From positions 925,218 to 989,217 of the forward strand of contig OZ024790.1 in NCBI GenBank assembly GCA_964017065.1: a DNA stretch of 64,000 nucleotides, in the 5' to 3' direction. This document shows positions 42,754-53,519 of the stretch, in pieces. The notes beneath the pieces are model-generated. The model saw only the letters and a list, made by a program, of their open reading frames with translations, ran no database searches and was not told the DNA's origin. A program made the translations under genes and the position numbers. Numbering within the stretch: position 1 is the stretch's first letter; the number at the start of each line of letters is the position of its first letter. The stretch is from Haliclona indistincta. Its lineage: Eukaryota; Porifera; Demospongiae; Haplosclerida; Chalinidae.

Positions 42754-43249
42754 GTTTGCAAGTTGGTTGTCATAGTCAGTGGTTCATGCTTGATAGTGTG
42801 GTTAGCATGGTTGATATGGTGTGGTTAGCCTTAGCCATACATGGCTTCTCTGTATTACGCAATCGTTATCACGTGAGTCTGATAGCATAATATTTTGCTC
42901 TAATTCTTGTGCGTTATCACAAAGCAAGCTGTTTACTGTGGTGCAGTGGCTTTGCAAGATTGCTTCCAACAGAAGCAGCTTGTTAATAGCGATGGAATTA
43001 GAATAAGAGCGAATGCTCTCAGACTCACGTGATTATGATTGCGTAATACAGAGAAGCCATTATTTATACGGCTAAGGCTAACCACACTATGTCAACCGTG
43101 CTAACCACACTATCAAGCATGAACCATTGACTATGACAACCAACTTGCAAACTGCAGTAACCTAGTAGACTCTAAATAAGTTAGACAAATCGTCCAATCG
43201 GATCCACGCGGTTTAGAAACGGGATGGACTAAGTTCAGTCATAGATAAC

Positions 43250-43330
43250 CCGTGGCTAACAGCGCAAACCCGTGGATAACAGCGCTAACCTGTGGCTAAC
43301 AGCGCTAACCCGTGGCTAAGTAACAGCGCT
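43250..43330. repeat. 20-bp repeat of CCCGTGGCTAACAGCGCTAA
   Basis: Four imperfect units with A/T and C/T variants. Confidence 0.85.
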
Positions 43331-43348
43331 ACTGACCCGTGCAAAACA

Positions 43349-44399
43349 TGGACATCTTATTTGATCTGCTTGTGTCACGTGGTCTTCCCTTGCCTGTGGT
43401 TCGTTTGCTAAGTTCTTGGTACTCTACGCAAAATTTATGAGGTGGAGAAATGCTCTCTCTTCTCCTTTCACAGTATCCAATGGAGTTCGCCAGGGTGGTG
43501 TTTTGTCACCTGTATTGTTTTCTATTTATCTAGATGAGCTGCTTTTAAAGCTTGAGTCTACTGGAGTTGGTTGTTTTTGGAATAGCCATTATGCAGGCGC
43601 CCTTGCATACGCAGATGATATAGTGCTTTTGGCACCTTCTGCCTCTGCATTACGCACCCTTCTTGCTACTTGTGAATCACATGGTAGTTGTCTTGGTCTA
43701 CATTTCAATCCTCTCAAGACTCAGCTTATTAATTTTCGTTTGGGTGTATCTGATTTTGACAATATTAATTCTAATTTCCTCTTCTGTGACTCGCCTCTCC
43801 AATTTTCTAATACCGTCGTGCACTTGGGTAACAAGCTAAAGTATAATCTCTGTGACGATGAAGATATTCTGCTAAAATCTCGTTATTTATCCAGGGCTGC
43901 TAATAGCTTATTTTCTACTTTTCCAAATATCGGACCGATTCCTATGACATATCTGTTTTCATCATATTGTCTAGCTCTGTATGGTTGCGAACTTTGGAAT
44001 ATTTCTTCTCCTGGTCTAAGGAGTTTAGAGGTTGTATTAAACAACTGTCTGCGGCGTATCTGGAGATTACCTCGTAGAACGCATACCGGTATCCTGCATC
44101 GATGTGCTAGAGTCCAAAGTATTTATAACTTGGTTTCTTCAAGATCGCTTAAATTTATCAAAAATGCAAAAAACAACTCAAACACTTTGGTCAAACTGAT
44201 CTTTAACGAAGATTTGGCTTATACTTTCTCTGGACACAATATTTTCTGTGGTCGAACTTATTTAAAAGAATATTCCACTGATGACGAGAGATGTGCTATA
44301 GTATTAAGAGATTTCCTGCTGTCATCAAGCACTGTTAACATTTGTCAGGGAAGCTCTTCTATTGACTTAATGCTAAGGACAATTGCTACTGATTAACAT
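43349..44399 (+). pseudogene. Non-LTR retrotransposon reverse transcriptase, 5'-truncated
   Basis: From about 43349 (MDILFDLLVSRGLPLPVVRL) the frame stops near 43427; a one-base shift restores MRWRNALSSPFTVSNGVRQG and continues to the stop at 44394-44396. Visible RT motifs: GVRQGGVLSPVLFSIYLDEL (motif B region), LAYADDIVLLAP (catalytic YADD, about residue 68 of the second frame), and CLGLHFNPLKTQLINF. The C-terminal CLRRIWRLPRRTHTGILHR stretch is typical of CR1/L2/jockey-like ORF2 tails. The N-terminal endonuclease is absent. A (AAT)n run 45 bp after the stop fits the element's 3' end. Truncation plus frameshift make it inactive. Confidence 0.85.
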
Positions 44400-44443
44400 T
44401 AATTTTAAATCTACATGTACACCTTATGTGGTGTGTTTTTCAA

Positions 44444-44470
44444 TAATAATAATAATAATAATAATAATAA
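44444..44470. repeat. (AAT)n tail of the retrotransposon
   Basis: Nine AAT units directly downstream of the RT frame, as expected for the 3' terminus of CR1/L2-type elements. Confidence 0.75.
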
Positions 44471-44474
44471 GAGC

Positions 44475-45090
44475 GCTAGCTTCTGCCTAACAGTTTTTAT
44501 TAGTGAAAAAAAAGAACCAAAAGTAGGAGCATATCGAGCCGGTTCACCGGCGAGGGAGCATGTAACTCCGTACTTGTTAGTGTATACGGCGAAATCCAAA
44601 CATGGTTGACAAGTTTAAAATAGTAGTTTCCTTTTATGGAATTAAACTAATGATTAACCCCAGAGAAACTGGGCTTCCGAGTCGTGATCCAACGTACTGT
44701 ATGTACTGTAAACATGAAACGTTCATGTGACGGCAAGGCTAGGCGCTCGAAGAGTCCCCCAAGAGAAGACGCACTGTGGAAAGCAATTTATATTATTTTT
44801 ATACTGCCACTTACTCCGACATCTTTTCATTGCCGAAGTAGTCGTTCATCGACTTTACGCCGCCGCTCACAACGCGACAGCTTGTCTGCTATACCTACAA
44901 CTTTGCTGCTGTCTAGTTGTCAGTCTAACGAAGGTATTTGCTTTACTGTAGACTGCGTTCCTTTACTGTGTAATACAGTTTCATGTGCATGACCGTATAA
45001 GGATATTATTAAAAATAGGATGAGCAGCCATGTTTTGATTTCGCCGTATACAGAGTTGCATGCTCCTTTGCACATGTCGTCTCGATGGGC
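44475..45090. other. No gene seen
   Basis: Short open frames only (for example 44684-44992), without splice or domain support. Confidence 0.35.
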
Positions 45091-45168
45091 TCCTGTACTT
45101 ACCCAGGGATCGAACCATAGCACACCACATTGCTATGCACACCACCTACCCATTGAGCCACGGAGACC
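45090..45168 (-). repeat. tRNA-derived SINE head
   Basis: On the minus strand an A box TGGCTCAATGGG (45160-45149) is followed 32 bp later by a perfect B box GGTTCGATCC (45116-45107), the layout of an RNA polymerase III promoter in a tRNA. The acceptor stem does not pair (GTCTCCG against GTAAGTA), so it is a tRNA-derived SINE or pseudogene rather than a working tRNA. Confidence 0.6.
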
Positions 45169-45199
45169 TGATGCTTGCTTTACTTTGGAACCAGGCTTT

Positions 45200-45950
45200 A
45201 TAGTAACACTCTATTATAATACACATGCGCGGGCATCTCATGTGCTTCCTGCCCGTGACGTAACACATTCGCACTTCAGATTGGGTGAACTTAGTCCATC
45301 CCGTTTAAAAACCCTAGGCCCACTGGAATAGTGTCCTCGCTACGCTCGGACACCATAGCAACGAGCCTCGTGTTTCTAATCGCGTAGATCCTCGGACTCG
45401 CTGTCTAACTATTATTTAAAAGAAAATAAAAAGATTTCTAACGAAATCAAAAGGATGTAGGAATAAAGAAATCTGCTACTGGTCCACAATGTAAACCAAC
45501 AAGGAACTAGCATGGAATGGTAACACGATTCACTTGCTAACAGACCATAGATCCCTGGCTGTACATAAGATTTTGATCATAGTTGACAACCGTCCCGGAA
45601 AAATGGCTATTGTCCTGACGGTGTCCTGGAAAGACAATTGTCCCGGATTGTGCCGGAATTTTAGCACTTGGCTCATTAATGCTATAAGCGCTTCCTCTTC
45701 TGCTCTTGCCTCTGCTAGTCGTGTCACTCGGTCTGCTTCACGCGGTGTTCCACAGACTTCCTCAAACTAGTACATGTATAATATAGAGTAAACTAATTAA
45801 TAGGCATGTTTATTAAAATTAATGGGAGTGGTCGATTAATTTGTAGGTGTGGTTTGAATATTAATTAGTGTCCGGGACAAAATTTTTCTGGAGTTGGCAA
45901 CTATGCAATATTTTGTCACATCGATTCAATGCATGTCAGGTGTCAGTCAA
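45200..45950. other. No gene seen
   Basis: Includes a small GC-rich palindromic stretch (GTCCTCGCTACGCTCGGAC at 45334-45352). A 78-codon frame at 45534-45770 has no support. Confidence 0.35.
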
Positions 45951-45959
45951 CAGCAACTA

Positions 45960-47900
45960 GCTGAACTGCTATAGTCAGCCACAGCAGCCACTGATGTAGG
46001 GATGTATGGTCTGTTAGCAAGTCAGTTGTGTTACCATTCCATGCTAGTTCCTTGTTGGTTTAAATTGTGGACCAGTAGCAGATTGCTTTATCCCTACAGT
46101 GTTCCACACGAAGAGAGTAAAAAAATAGTTTTTGCACATTATTTTTGCTTCATATCTCAGTAAGTAATGATCCTACTGGCATGTTGCATGTATCATAATG
46201 ATCCCCTTTCCTTACTGAACACCCTGATTCATATAGCTTCAAGTCACGTGACATGGGCGTGGCAAAACATGGCGGGATATCGGACCCTCTGGAAGGACAA
46301 GGTTTAGGAGAGAACTTTTGAATTACTGGTAGTTAAGATTTCTTAACGCTGCATTAAAACCCTCACCCAGGGCGCCTACCTGTGGGCTGAGTGTTTTGCT
46401 TTAAGTTTCACTAGTTCGGCGTCAGGAAGCAGATAATAGCGTCCTCGACCGACCAAAAGCTTTAGGACGGGAAATCCGATTCTCTGGGAGTTAAGGTCCA
46501 AGATTAGGAAATTGCATTGCCAATATATATATTCATCTTTACTTTAGAACTTGCGCAGAGTCTGTAGAAATACGCACATCGACAAACGCGACTGTTCTGT
46601 GCTGGAGAGCTGTTTTCTGACCGCCATCTTGCTAGTTTAATGGATTTTTGTGATGTCACGCATAATATTTTATTATCATGCGATGAGTCATAACTAATAC
46701 AAATACATTGAATCAGTTGAATAGTTATGACTCATCACTGACTAATAACCAACGTGCCATTAACTAGCAAGATGGCGGTCAGAAAACAGCTCTCTAGCAG
46801 AGAACAGTCGTGTTTGTCAATGTGCGTATTTCTACAGACCCTGCGCAAGTTCTAAAGTAAAGATGAATGTATTGGCAATGCAATTTCCTAATCTTGGACC
46901 TTAACTCCCAGAGAATCGGATTTCCCGTCCTAAAGCTTTTGGTCGGTCGAGGACGCTATTATCTGCTTCCTGACGCCGACCTAGTGAAAGTTAAGGAAAA
47001 ACACTCAGCCCACAGGTAGGCGCCCTGGGTGATGGTTTTAATGCAGCGTTAAGAAATCTTAACTACCAGTAATTCAAAAGTTCTCTCCTAAACCTTGTCC
47101 TTCCAGTGGGTCCGATATCCCGTCATATTGTACCACGCCCATGCCACGTGACTTGAAGCCATATGAATCAGGGTGTTCAGTAAGGATAGAGGATCATTAT
47201 GATACATGCAACATGCCAGTAGGATGATTAGTTACTGAGATATGAAGCAAAATTAGCAAAAACTAGTTTTTTACTTTCTACATGTGGAACACTGTACATC
47301 CTTTTGATTTCATTAGAAATCTTTTTATTTCTTGTTTGTGTCCTTTTTCTTTTTCAGTGAGTTTCAAATTTTTGGTGCAGTTCAAATTCATTTATCTCTT
47401 TGTTTCCACCATTAGTTTGGTTTGCTGTTGCTGATAATTTCTTTTTAACTTGTAGCTCATAATTATTCCTTAATACTGAAACCACATTTGTGACAACTGT
47501 TCGTGATCGTGAACTCGACAAATGTATATCGTCGTTTCGCAAAAAAACTAAGTTCAAAAGGCACCTGCCAGGAGAATTTCACGACTGCTCGTGGGTGTTT
47601 TGGTCTCGGCACTGCTCGCGTAAAGCCAGGCGCTAGGCACGTTGAAGAAAGAAGAAGAAAACGAAGATCAGTGACGTAACTGGATTTTCATTGTTTCACT
47701 TTAGTAACACTTTCGAGCAATCTCCTTGCTACTGTAAGATGGGGCAACGCCAGAGAGCAGATATAAGTGTCTTTGGACGTATAAAATTCATCACCCGGCG
47801 AAATATCAGCGTTTGAACGCTAATACATTGTATGCAGCCGCCATTTTGTTTTCTTGCTCATCCCTACATAGGGAGTCACTACCGTGCCTCCCTAATAACT
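45960..47900. repeat. Dispersed repeat H, copy 2 (interrupted by palindrome P)
   Basis: Second copy of 27540-29340. It is uninterrupted where copy 1 carries F, but is itself split at 46096/47295 by palindrome P, for which copy 1 (CCCTACATCCTTTTG near 27650) is the empty site. Confidence 0.75.
46097..47294. mobile_element. Palindrome P, foldback element with TA target
   Basis: 1198 bp whose two halves are nearly perfect inverted repeats, with a small spacer around 46700. Ends CAGTGTTCCACA and its complement, flanked by TA (46095-46096, 47295-47296). TA duplication and CAGT ends fit Tc1/mariner-type mobilisation. No transposase. Confidence 0.9.
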
Positions 47901-47929
47901 ATTCATAAGTTGACAACACATTTATGTAG

Positions 47930-48205
47930 GTCAAGTCTTTCCTAGTGATCCAGTCACAATCACTAATGGTAGTGATGCAACCCTCTCATGTAATTTCAGA
48001 GGCTACCTACCACGTAACCCTACCTTCAGCTGGGAGAACAGTCAAGGAATGATGATTAGTGATGATAGCAAGTTCACTATTCTGTCATCAGTAGATCAGA
48101 CTATACTGATCATTCGATCAGTGATACCAACTGATAGTGGTAGCTACACATGCAGAATGAGAGGAGACAATAACACTGAACTGAGTGGAGTAGTGAGCAT
48201 TACTA
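47930..48205 (+). CDS. Immunoglobulin-domain exon of receptor-like gene
   Basis: One 1-1 phase exon between TTTATGTAG and GTAAGT. It encodes a full Ig domain: GSDATLSCNFRG (first Cys), FSWENSQ (Trp), SKFTILSSVDQTILIIRSV, and TDSGSYTCRM (the D-x-G-x-Y-x-C motif), ending SGVVSIT. Extracellular recognition role inferred. Same strand and phase as the leader/ectodomain exons at 26.8 kb and the transmembrane exon at 49.0 kb. Confidence 0.85.
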
Positions 48206-48224
48206 GTAAGTTAAAATGATTTTC

Positions 48225-48990
48225 ATTGTGCCTCGATGACGGAGCCACGGGCCATACTGTAGTCATATCTGTGTATGTTTGTGTGTGTGTGTCTGTCTGT
48301 CGGCAGAATTTCTCGTCGCTCGCTGAAAACTAAGCGCCGAAACGTGCAACACAAGCTAGCTCTGTTCGTGAGGTACTGCGTCACCTGGTTCGATTTTGTT
48401 GCACGCACTGAACGTTAGGTTCTGAAACTAGCAATGCAAGGAAAACACCGTGACGGCCTTATCTCACTTTCTATCATGTGAAAACTTTATACGAAGCTTA
48501 TAGTTCGTGAGTTATGGTGCAATTTGCTCACTCACGATTGATCATGGCCATTGCTGTGATCTGGAGTTCTTCAAAGGCAAAGTTATCCACAGTTGACCAC
48601 CTAGAAGCTGATAGGTTAGAATTTCACTACTGTAACAGGATAGCAGCGCTGGTCGAGACTGAGAAATTTTACAAGCAAGCTATATGGAAGCTATTTCGCT
48701 CGTGTTCAGTATGCATGGACTGTACTGAACATTGTAGACACGCCAAGTTGAATCGTGGTCAGCACTGATTGGCTTCTGATTGCATAACTATTGCTTTGTG
48801 ATTGCTGCACAGAAAGTCGAGAAAGGCATATATAATAGCTGCAGTTTACTGTGTATGTTTGCTGTACAGAAATCATGTATACATGCATCTGCAGCCGTTG
48901 CCATGTTTGTAGAAATGATGGTGGATAGTTGTGTTTGTGGATATTTGTGTATGTTTATAACTGCATTGAGGCTTCAGCACCTTGGTGCTT
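48225..48990 (+). repeat. R2 element copy within the receptor intron
   Basis: Diverged R2 unit from GCCTCGATGACGGAGCCACG to TTGAGGCTTCAGCACCTTGG, lying in the 812-bp intron between the Ig and transmembrane exons. Confidence 0.7.
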
Positions 48991-49017
48991 TCATTCTTAC
49001 TTTGTTTGATTACTCAG

Positions 49018-49628
49018 TAGCAGTACCCACTTCCAACACTACTCCAGCTTCATCTAACATCACAGCAATATCTATGAGTGTTATTGGTCTTCTCCTTGTA
49101 ATATCGATACTATTAGGTGGAGTCAGTATTGTACTGTGTTTGCTGTACAAGCGTAGGACTCAAAATACCACACGAACTGTTTTAGCTGAAACAGCAAATG
49201 CATCAGTAGAAAATCAACTTGATCCGATTTATGAGGATATTGATGATATTTTTGGAATGGATCATTTGGTTGCTACTTCAAATTTGGCATATGGAGTCAC
49301 TGGAATAGACAGCTTTTCTCAAGTGCCTGTCACTGAAAATGTAGCATATGGGGTCACTGGTGTTAGTGATGGCTTTTTAGATGTGTCTGCCACTGGGAAT
49401 GTAGCAGTTGAAATTAGTGCAGAGTTGATGGCTGTTCTGAAGAGCCTGCAACTGAGAGATGCACCATATGAAGCCAATGGAGTAGACGGTTCTTCTGATG
49501 TGATTGCTGCTGCTAATGTAGATTATGACATAACTGGAGTTCATGGCTCTTCTGAAATGTCTGCCACTGGAAATATAGTTACTGAAGTTGATAGCACTTC
49601 CGATGTGAACGAGAAGTCAATCACTTAA
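49018..49628 (+). CDS. Receptor-like gene: transmembrane and cytoplasmic exon
   Basis: Begins after TACTCAG in phase 1, which matches the Ig exon. A Ser/Thr-rich stalk (VAVPTSNTTPASSNIT) leads to one membrane helix (MSVIGLLLVISILLGGVSIV then LCLLY), a basic stop-transfer (KRRTQ) and a tail of about 165 residues ending at 49626-49628. The tail has an acidic LDPIYEDIDDIFGMD block and four imperfect repeats around AYGVTGI/VDGSSDV/VHGSSEMSATGN, with several Tyr residues (PIYEDI, NLAYGV, NVAYGV, NVDYDI) that could be phosphorylated. Single-pass type I receptor is inferred; ligand unknown. Confidence 0.8.
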
Positions 49629-50087
49629 CCACTCAACCACTAGAATGATGATGAACACAATGATGCATGCACACCATCATCAACTCATTAACAAGTAAAA
49701 TCAGTGTATTACAACTTGAACTTAACGACTTCATAATAGTTTATTTTTATACAGCTCTGATATCTCACTAGCTGCATGTGTGATTTACTTATGCATTATT
49801 TGTACAATATCTTTGCTCTGTTACTAATTAATATTCACGGCGCTGCGCGTTCCTATGGTCAGTGTTTCTGGAAAAATGAAGCACCATAATGCAGATGCCT
49901 CGGTGGAATTGCATGCATACTGCACACTGGACATGCTTTGACCGTCAACACACAGCAACTACATACAGCTACTCCATCAGCAGATGATGATTGTAACAGA
50001 TTTATGGTCATACAAGCTGGCAAAAATAACAGAAGCCAATAGTATGCTACCACAGTGTAATAGTTAGCTGGGCGTGCACACTGAAGC

Positions 50088-50594
50088 CAGTGGCGGATCC
50101 AGGGGGGAATCGGGGGCCAATTCCCCCCCTTCGCGAGCACGTTCAATTAATTCATAGACTATTTTTATTGATTGCCACGCCTCTCGATCGTTAACACGCG
50201 CACGAGCTCATACATATACATGACGAGCAGCTAGCTGGGGACTACTAGTAGCAGTGGCGTAACTACCGTGAGGCAGAGGAGGCGCTTGCCTCCTCGATTT
50301 TTCCCAACCAAAATTTTTATGAACGTATATATCTTGCCTGGTACAGCTGTCTTGCCTGACACAGATGTCTCTATCTTGCTCTCCACTCCATCCAGGATAC
50401 GTACCGCGAACGCGCCATGCTATGGCGCTGCTACGAGGCAGCAAAATGACGTGATTCAATGAATATTAATTAGTTATTTGAAAAAAAAATCGCGCGCTTA
50501 CACGCGCGCCTTCTCGCTTACAAGTTTCTAGTCACGCCCCTGTTAATTTGCTAAAATTATTGGCCCCCTTTTTCAAATCCTGTATCCGCCCCTG
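50088..50594. mobile_element. CAGTGGCGGATCCAGG MITE (GAAGC flanks), split
   Basis: Ends CAGTGGCGGATCCAGGGGG and, reversed, CAGGGGCGGATACAGG; flanking GAAGC at 50083-50087 and 50595-50599. The MITE at 50252-50542 is inserted inside. Confidence 0.75.
50252..50542. mobile_element. CAGTGGCGTAACTA MITE, copy 2
   Basis: Nearly the same as 25516-25805; third level of nesting here (R2, then the GATCC MITE, then this). Confidence 0.8.
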
Positions 50595-50799
50595 GAAGCA
50601 GCCATGCTTGTAGCAGCTAGCTTTTCGGTTTTGCTGAATTTTGTTCGGACCCGCCACGCTATCCTGTAGTCCAGATCAAACCTACAATCTGCTAGCCAAT
50701 AAACCATGCAACGGTAAACAAAGTAAGCAAATCACGCCATAACTCACTAACAAAGCTTTAATTCAAAAATCTAAGACCATCAATGCAAGTTCGAGCTAT

Positions 50800-51066
50800 T
50801 AACGTGTTCTGTCTATACAGTACGTATCGATTATAGCGTGACCGCGAGTAACGATTTATCTGCTATAGCAATGAAATCACTAATAATCAAAAGCAAAACG
50901 TTACCTTTCCTTACAAATTGTATCGGGTATAGCGATCTCGGCTATAGCGATAAACCTATTATAACGATAGGAAGACGCGAGGCAAAACGTACAAAACTGT
51001 TTAAAAGATGATCGCTTATAGCGATTTCTGACCACGCCCATGTAGACGTTTCTATTATTGCAGTGC
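50800..51066. repeat. TATAGCGAT short repeats
   Basis: Dispersed TATAGCGATT / TATAGCGATA words at about 50830-51030. No gene. Confidence 0.4.
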
Positions 51067-51074
51067 GCGCGTGC

Positions 51075-52674
51075 TAGGCTTGCGCCGATTATGCTTTTAA
51101 ATTTGCCTATTATGCTTTTTAGCAATGCTTTAATTTTCCCCCTATTATGCTTCAATTTTTCCCTATTATGCTACGTAATGCCAGGTGTCTAATTGATTAT
51201 AATAACACTGTTCAGACACTGTGGGCGCTCTCAGCCTGTCTAGTATCGATACCGAAGTGCTGGAAGTGCCTGTTCCTTCACTCACCGAAACTGCCACTTC
51301 ACCGTCGGCCAAGTAGCCAAGTTCGTCGTCATCGCTAATGTCTGCAGAGTCTAATAGATCATTTAGAGTAATGAACCAATAATCGGTCACCACGTATAAT
51401 CGGCCACTTCGTGACAGCCAGGTAGAGGAGGAGGCGAAACCAGCTATACACTGGTGTATGACTCTGTTGTAGGCCTGTATGCAACCAAAGATTCGAAGGG
51501 CTCAGTTCTTGTTTACGCGAGACACAGCCAAGAAGATGAGAGTGGCCGGAAAATGCAAATATCGGTCGAAAGTGTCAGTTTTCGGACAACTAGCCCGTAC
51601 TCTGCTGCTTCAAAGAACAAGAGCACAACTTCTACATAAATAGCAAGAGTTACCTTCGTTCAATAATCACAGCCAACATCTACGGCCCAGCTCAACTCAA
51701 AGCTAGTCTACAAGCAGTATGAAACTGGGCGGTGCCAATGATCAATAATCGGCATTTATTTTCAATATTTTAATACAATAATCATCTTTTACAAAGTTTG
51801 CACGTTGTTCAAGACTTCCACGTGTTAAAATACAATCGTCTGCTGTCAACAGGTACATTTGGTTGTAAAACTAATAATTCTAATTTTATCACGCCTGTTT
51901 TCACATGTCACGGACATATACATGCTTGGACAACTTTTATTATGGCCATGACGCCTGAATACAGGCCTGATAAAATATAGAATTAGTTTTACAAGTAAAC
52001 GTTATACCTGTTGACAGCAGACGATTGTATTTTAACACGTAGAAGTCTTGAACAACGTGCAAACTTTGTAAAAGATGAATATTGTATTAAAATATTGAAA
52101 ATAAATGCCGATTATTGATCATTGGCACCGCCCAGTTTCATACTGCTTGTAGACTAGCTTTGAGTTGAGCTGGGCCGTAGATGTTGGCTGTGATTATTGA
52201 ACGAAGGTAACACTTGGTATTTATGTAGAAGTTGTGCTCTTATTCTTTGAAGCAGCAGAGTACGGGCTAGTTGTCCGAAAACTGACACTTTCGACCGATA
52301 TTTGCATTTTCCAGCCACTCTCATCTTCTTGGCTGTGTCTCGCGTAAACAAGAACTGAGCGCTTCGAATCTTTGGTTGCATACAGGCCTACAACAGTGTC
52401 ATACACCAGTGTATAGCTGGCTTCGCCTCCTCTTCTACCTGGCTGTAACGAAGTGGCCGATTATACGTGGTGACCGATTATTGGTTCATTACTCTATTTA
52501 TGACTAGATCTACACTCGTGTTCGAGCTTGCCGCCATTTTAGCACACGCCTACCACCACGCCCACTGAATGACGTCATTTGGAGGAAATTGTACCTATTA
52601 TGCTAGCATTATGCTCAATGCTTTATCATGCCGAAAATGCCAAAAATTATGCTAGCATAATCGGCTCAAGCCTA
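51075..52674. mobile_element. hAT-like MITE (8-bp target duplication), split by P2
   Basis: Ends TAGGCTTGCGCCGATTATGC and, reversed, TAGGCTTGAGCCGATTATGC, flanked by GCGCGTGC at 51067-51074 and 52675-52682. Eight-base duplication fits hAT. The palindrome P2 sits within it. Confidence 0.75.
51366..52494. mobile_element. Palindrome P2 (1.1 kb foldback, TA flanks)
   Basis: Arms of about 480-500 bp are near-perfect inverted repeats around 51930. Ends GAGTAATGAACCAATAATCG. TA flanks (TTTA before, TATT after). The same end sequence occurs at 12750-12796. Both arms give the same YDSVVGLYATKDSK frame, which is thus not evidence of a gene. Confidence 0.85.
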
Positions 52675-52814
52675 GCGCGTGCGTGCATGCAGCCTGAGCC
52701 ATGACATTCTTAGGCGCTTAATTGGCAGAACTTTCCGCCATAGCTAGGTGCTGAGCTGCAGTATCAGAGCTAGTTCAAATAGCTGCAGTGCCCGCGCGCG
52801 CGTAAGTTACGTAA

Positions 52815-52926
52815 TCATTGCTTGGATCGTTTGTTGGTGGAGCCGCTCATGCTGATGATATCAGGACCATCGCCACCTCCACAAGTCAAATCTCTTCTCA
52901 AGTCAGCATCATCAATGATTTCACCT
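52815..52926 (-). CDS. Candidate 3'-terminal exon (minus-strand gene)
   Basis: After TTGCAACAG the frame EIIDDADLRRDLTCGGGDGP then DIISMSGSTNKRSKQ runs to a TGA at 52817-52815. Acidic then basic C-terminus, no domain recognised. Likely belongs with the exon at 53134-53416. Confidence 0.4.
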
Positions 52927-53133
52927 GTTGCAATTCTATGTATAAGTATTGATAGAGATGCTAGGTGACACTAATACTAAACTACCATATCTCTACACCA
53001 GACATAATTGAACAAAGCTTCTTTGTAGTGCAATCACCACAGCCTGTTTACACAGCTTACTCCAGTAAAGTGATACACATTGTGGTGAAAAAACAATTAT
53101 GTGAGCTCACTTTCTTATCTTGTCCTGCCCTCA

Positions 53134-53519
53134 GGCATTGACTGTCTTCACCTACACAATGGTATCGAATTATTGCAATCTTTCTTCCAATCTTCCAAAG
53201 ATTGCAGCAACAAACCTGAGCTAACAGCAAGCTGACCAGTGGTGATAGCAGTCTCTTCACAAGGACTGACCACACGAGATGCAGCATTGCTGATGTGAGT
53301 GTGAGTTCTTGTCTGCTGCTGATGAGCACTAGTATGGTACTGATGATAGCTGCAGTGACCTACTGGTTGGTCAGCTACCTGCACATGATCACTGGAGCAG
53401 CTGGTTGTCTCCCCTGCTGCAAAAATAATCAAATAAAGAATTTAGTAAACAATACTGAATGTAAACAATTACTGTCTTCTGCAAAGAATTAATGTAATCA
53501 TGACAATGAAGGACTTACC
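53134..53519 (-). CDS. Candidate exons with His/Gln-rich segment (minus-strand gene)
   Basis: An exon ending ...QCNSMSEL at about 53519 (donor GTAAGTCC) and, after a 103-bp intron, an exon starting at 53416 in phase 1: AGETTSCSSDHVQVADQPVG then HCSYHQYHTSAHQQQTRTHT. The composition and the phase-1 AGE start recall the plus-strand His-rich exons at 59319 and 63701 (GGEV..., GSVM...). The 3' end of the exon is uncertain (GTGAAG near 53152 is a possible donor). Confidence 0.4.

Larger units (their letters stand above)
42388..43168. mobile_element. Element I (inverted-repeat element hosting J)
   Basis: Ends GGTACTGCAGTTTGCAAG and, reversed, GGTTACTGCAGTTTGCAAG. Arms of at least 130 bp match in inverse: GTTGGTTGTCATAGTC, GGTTCATGCTTGATAGTGTG, GTGATAACGATTGCG-type sequence. 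J is inserted 19 bp from the left end. No clear target duplication found. Confidence 0.65.
49866..50790 (-). repeat. R2 element, inverted copy with nested MITEs
   Basis: Starts at AGCACCATAATGCAGATGCC / TCGGTGG (49881) and resumes after the insertion with GTAAACAAAGTAAGCAAATC near 50713. The two parts are split by the MITE at 50088-50594. Confidence 0.7.

Noticed and set aside
45090..45168. Functional tRNA gene
   Set aside because: Acceptor and T stems do not pair properly.
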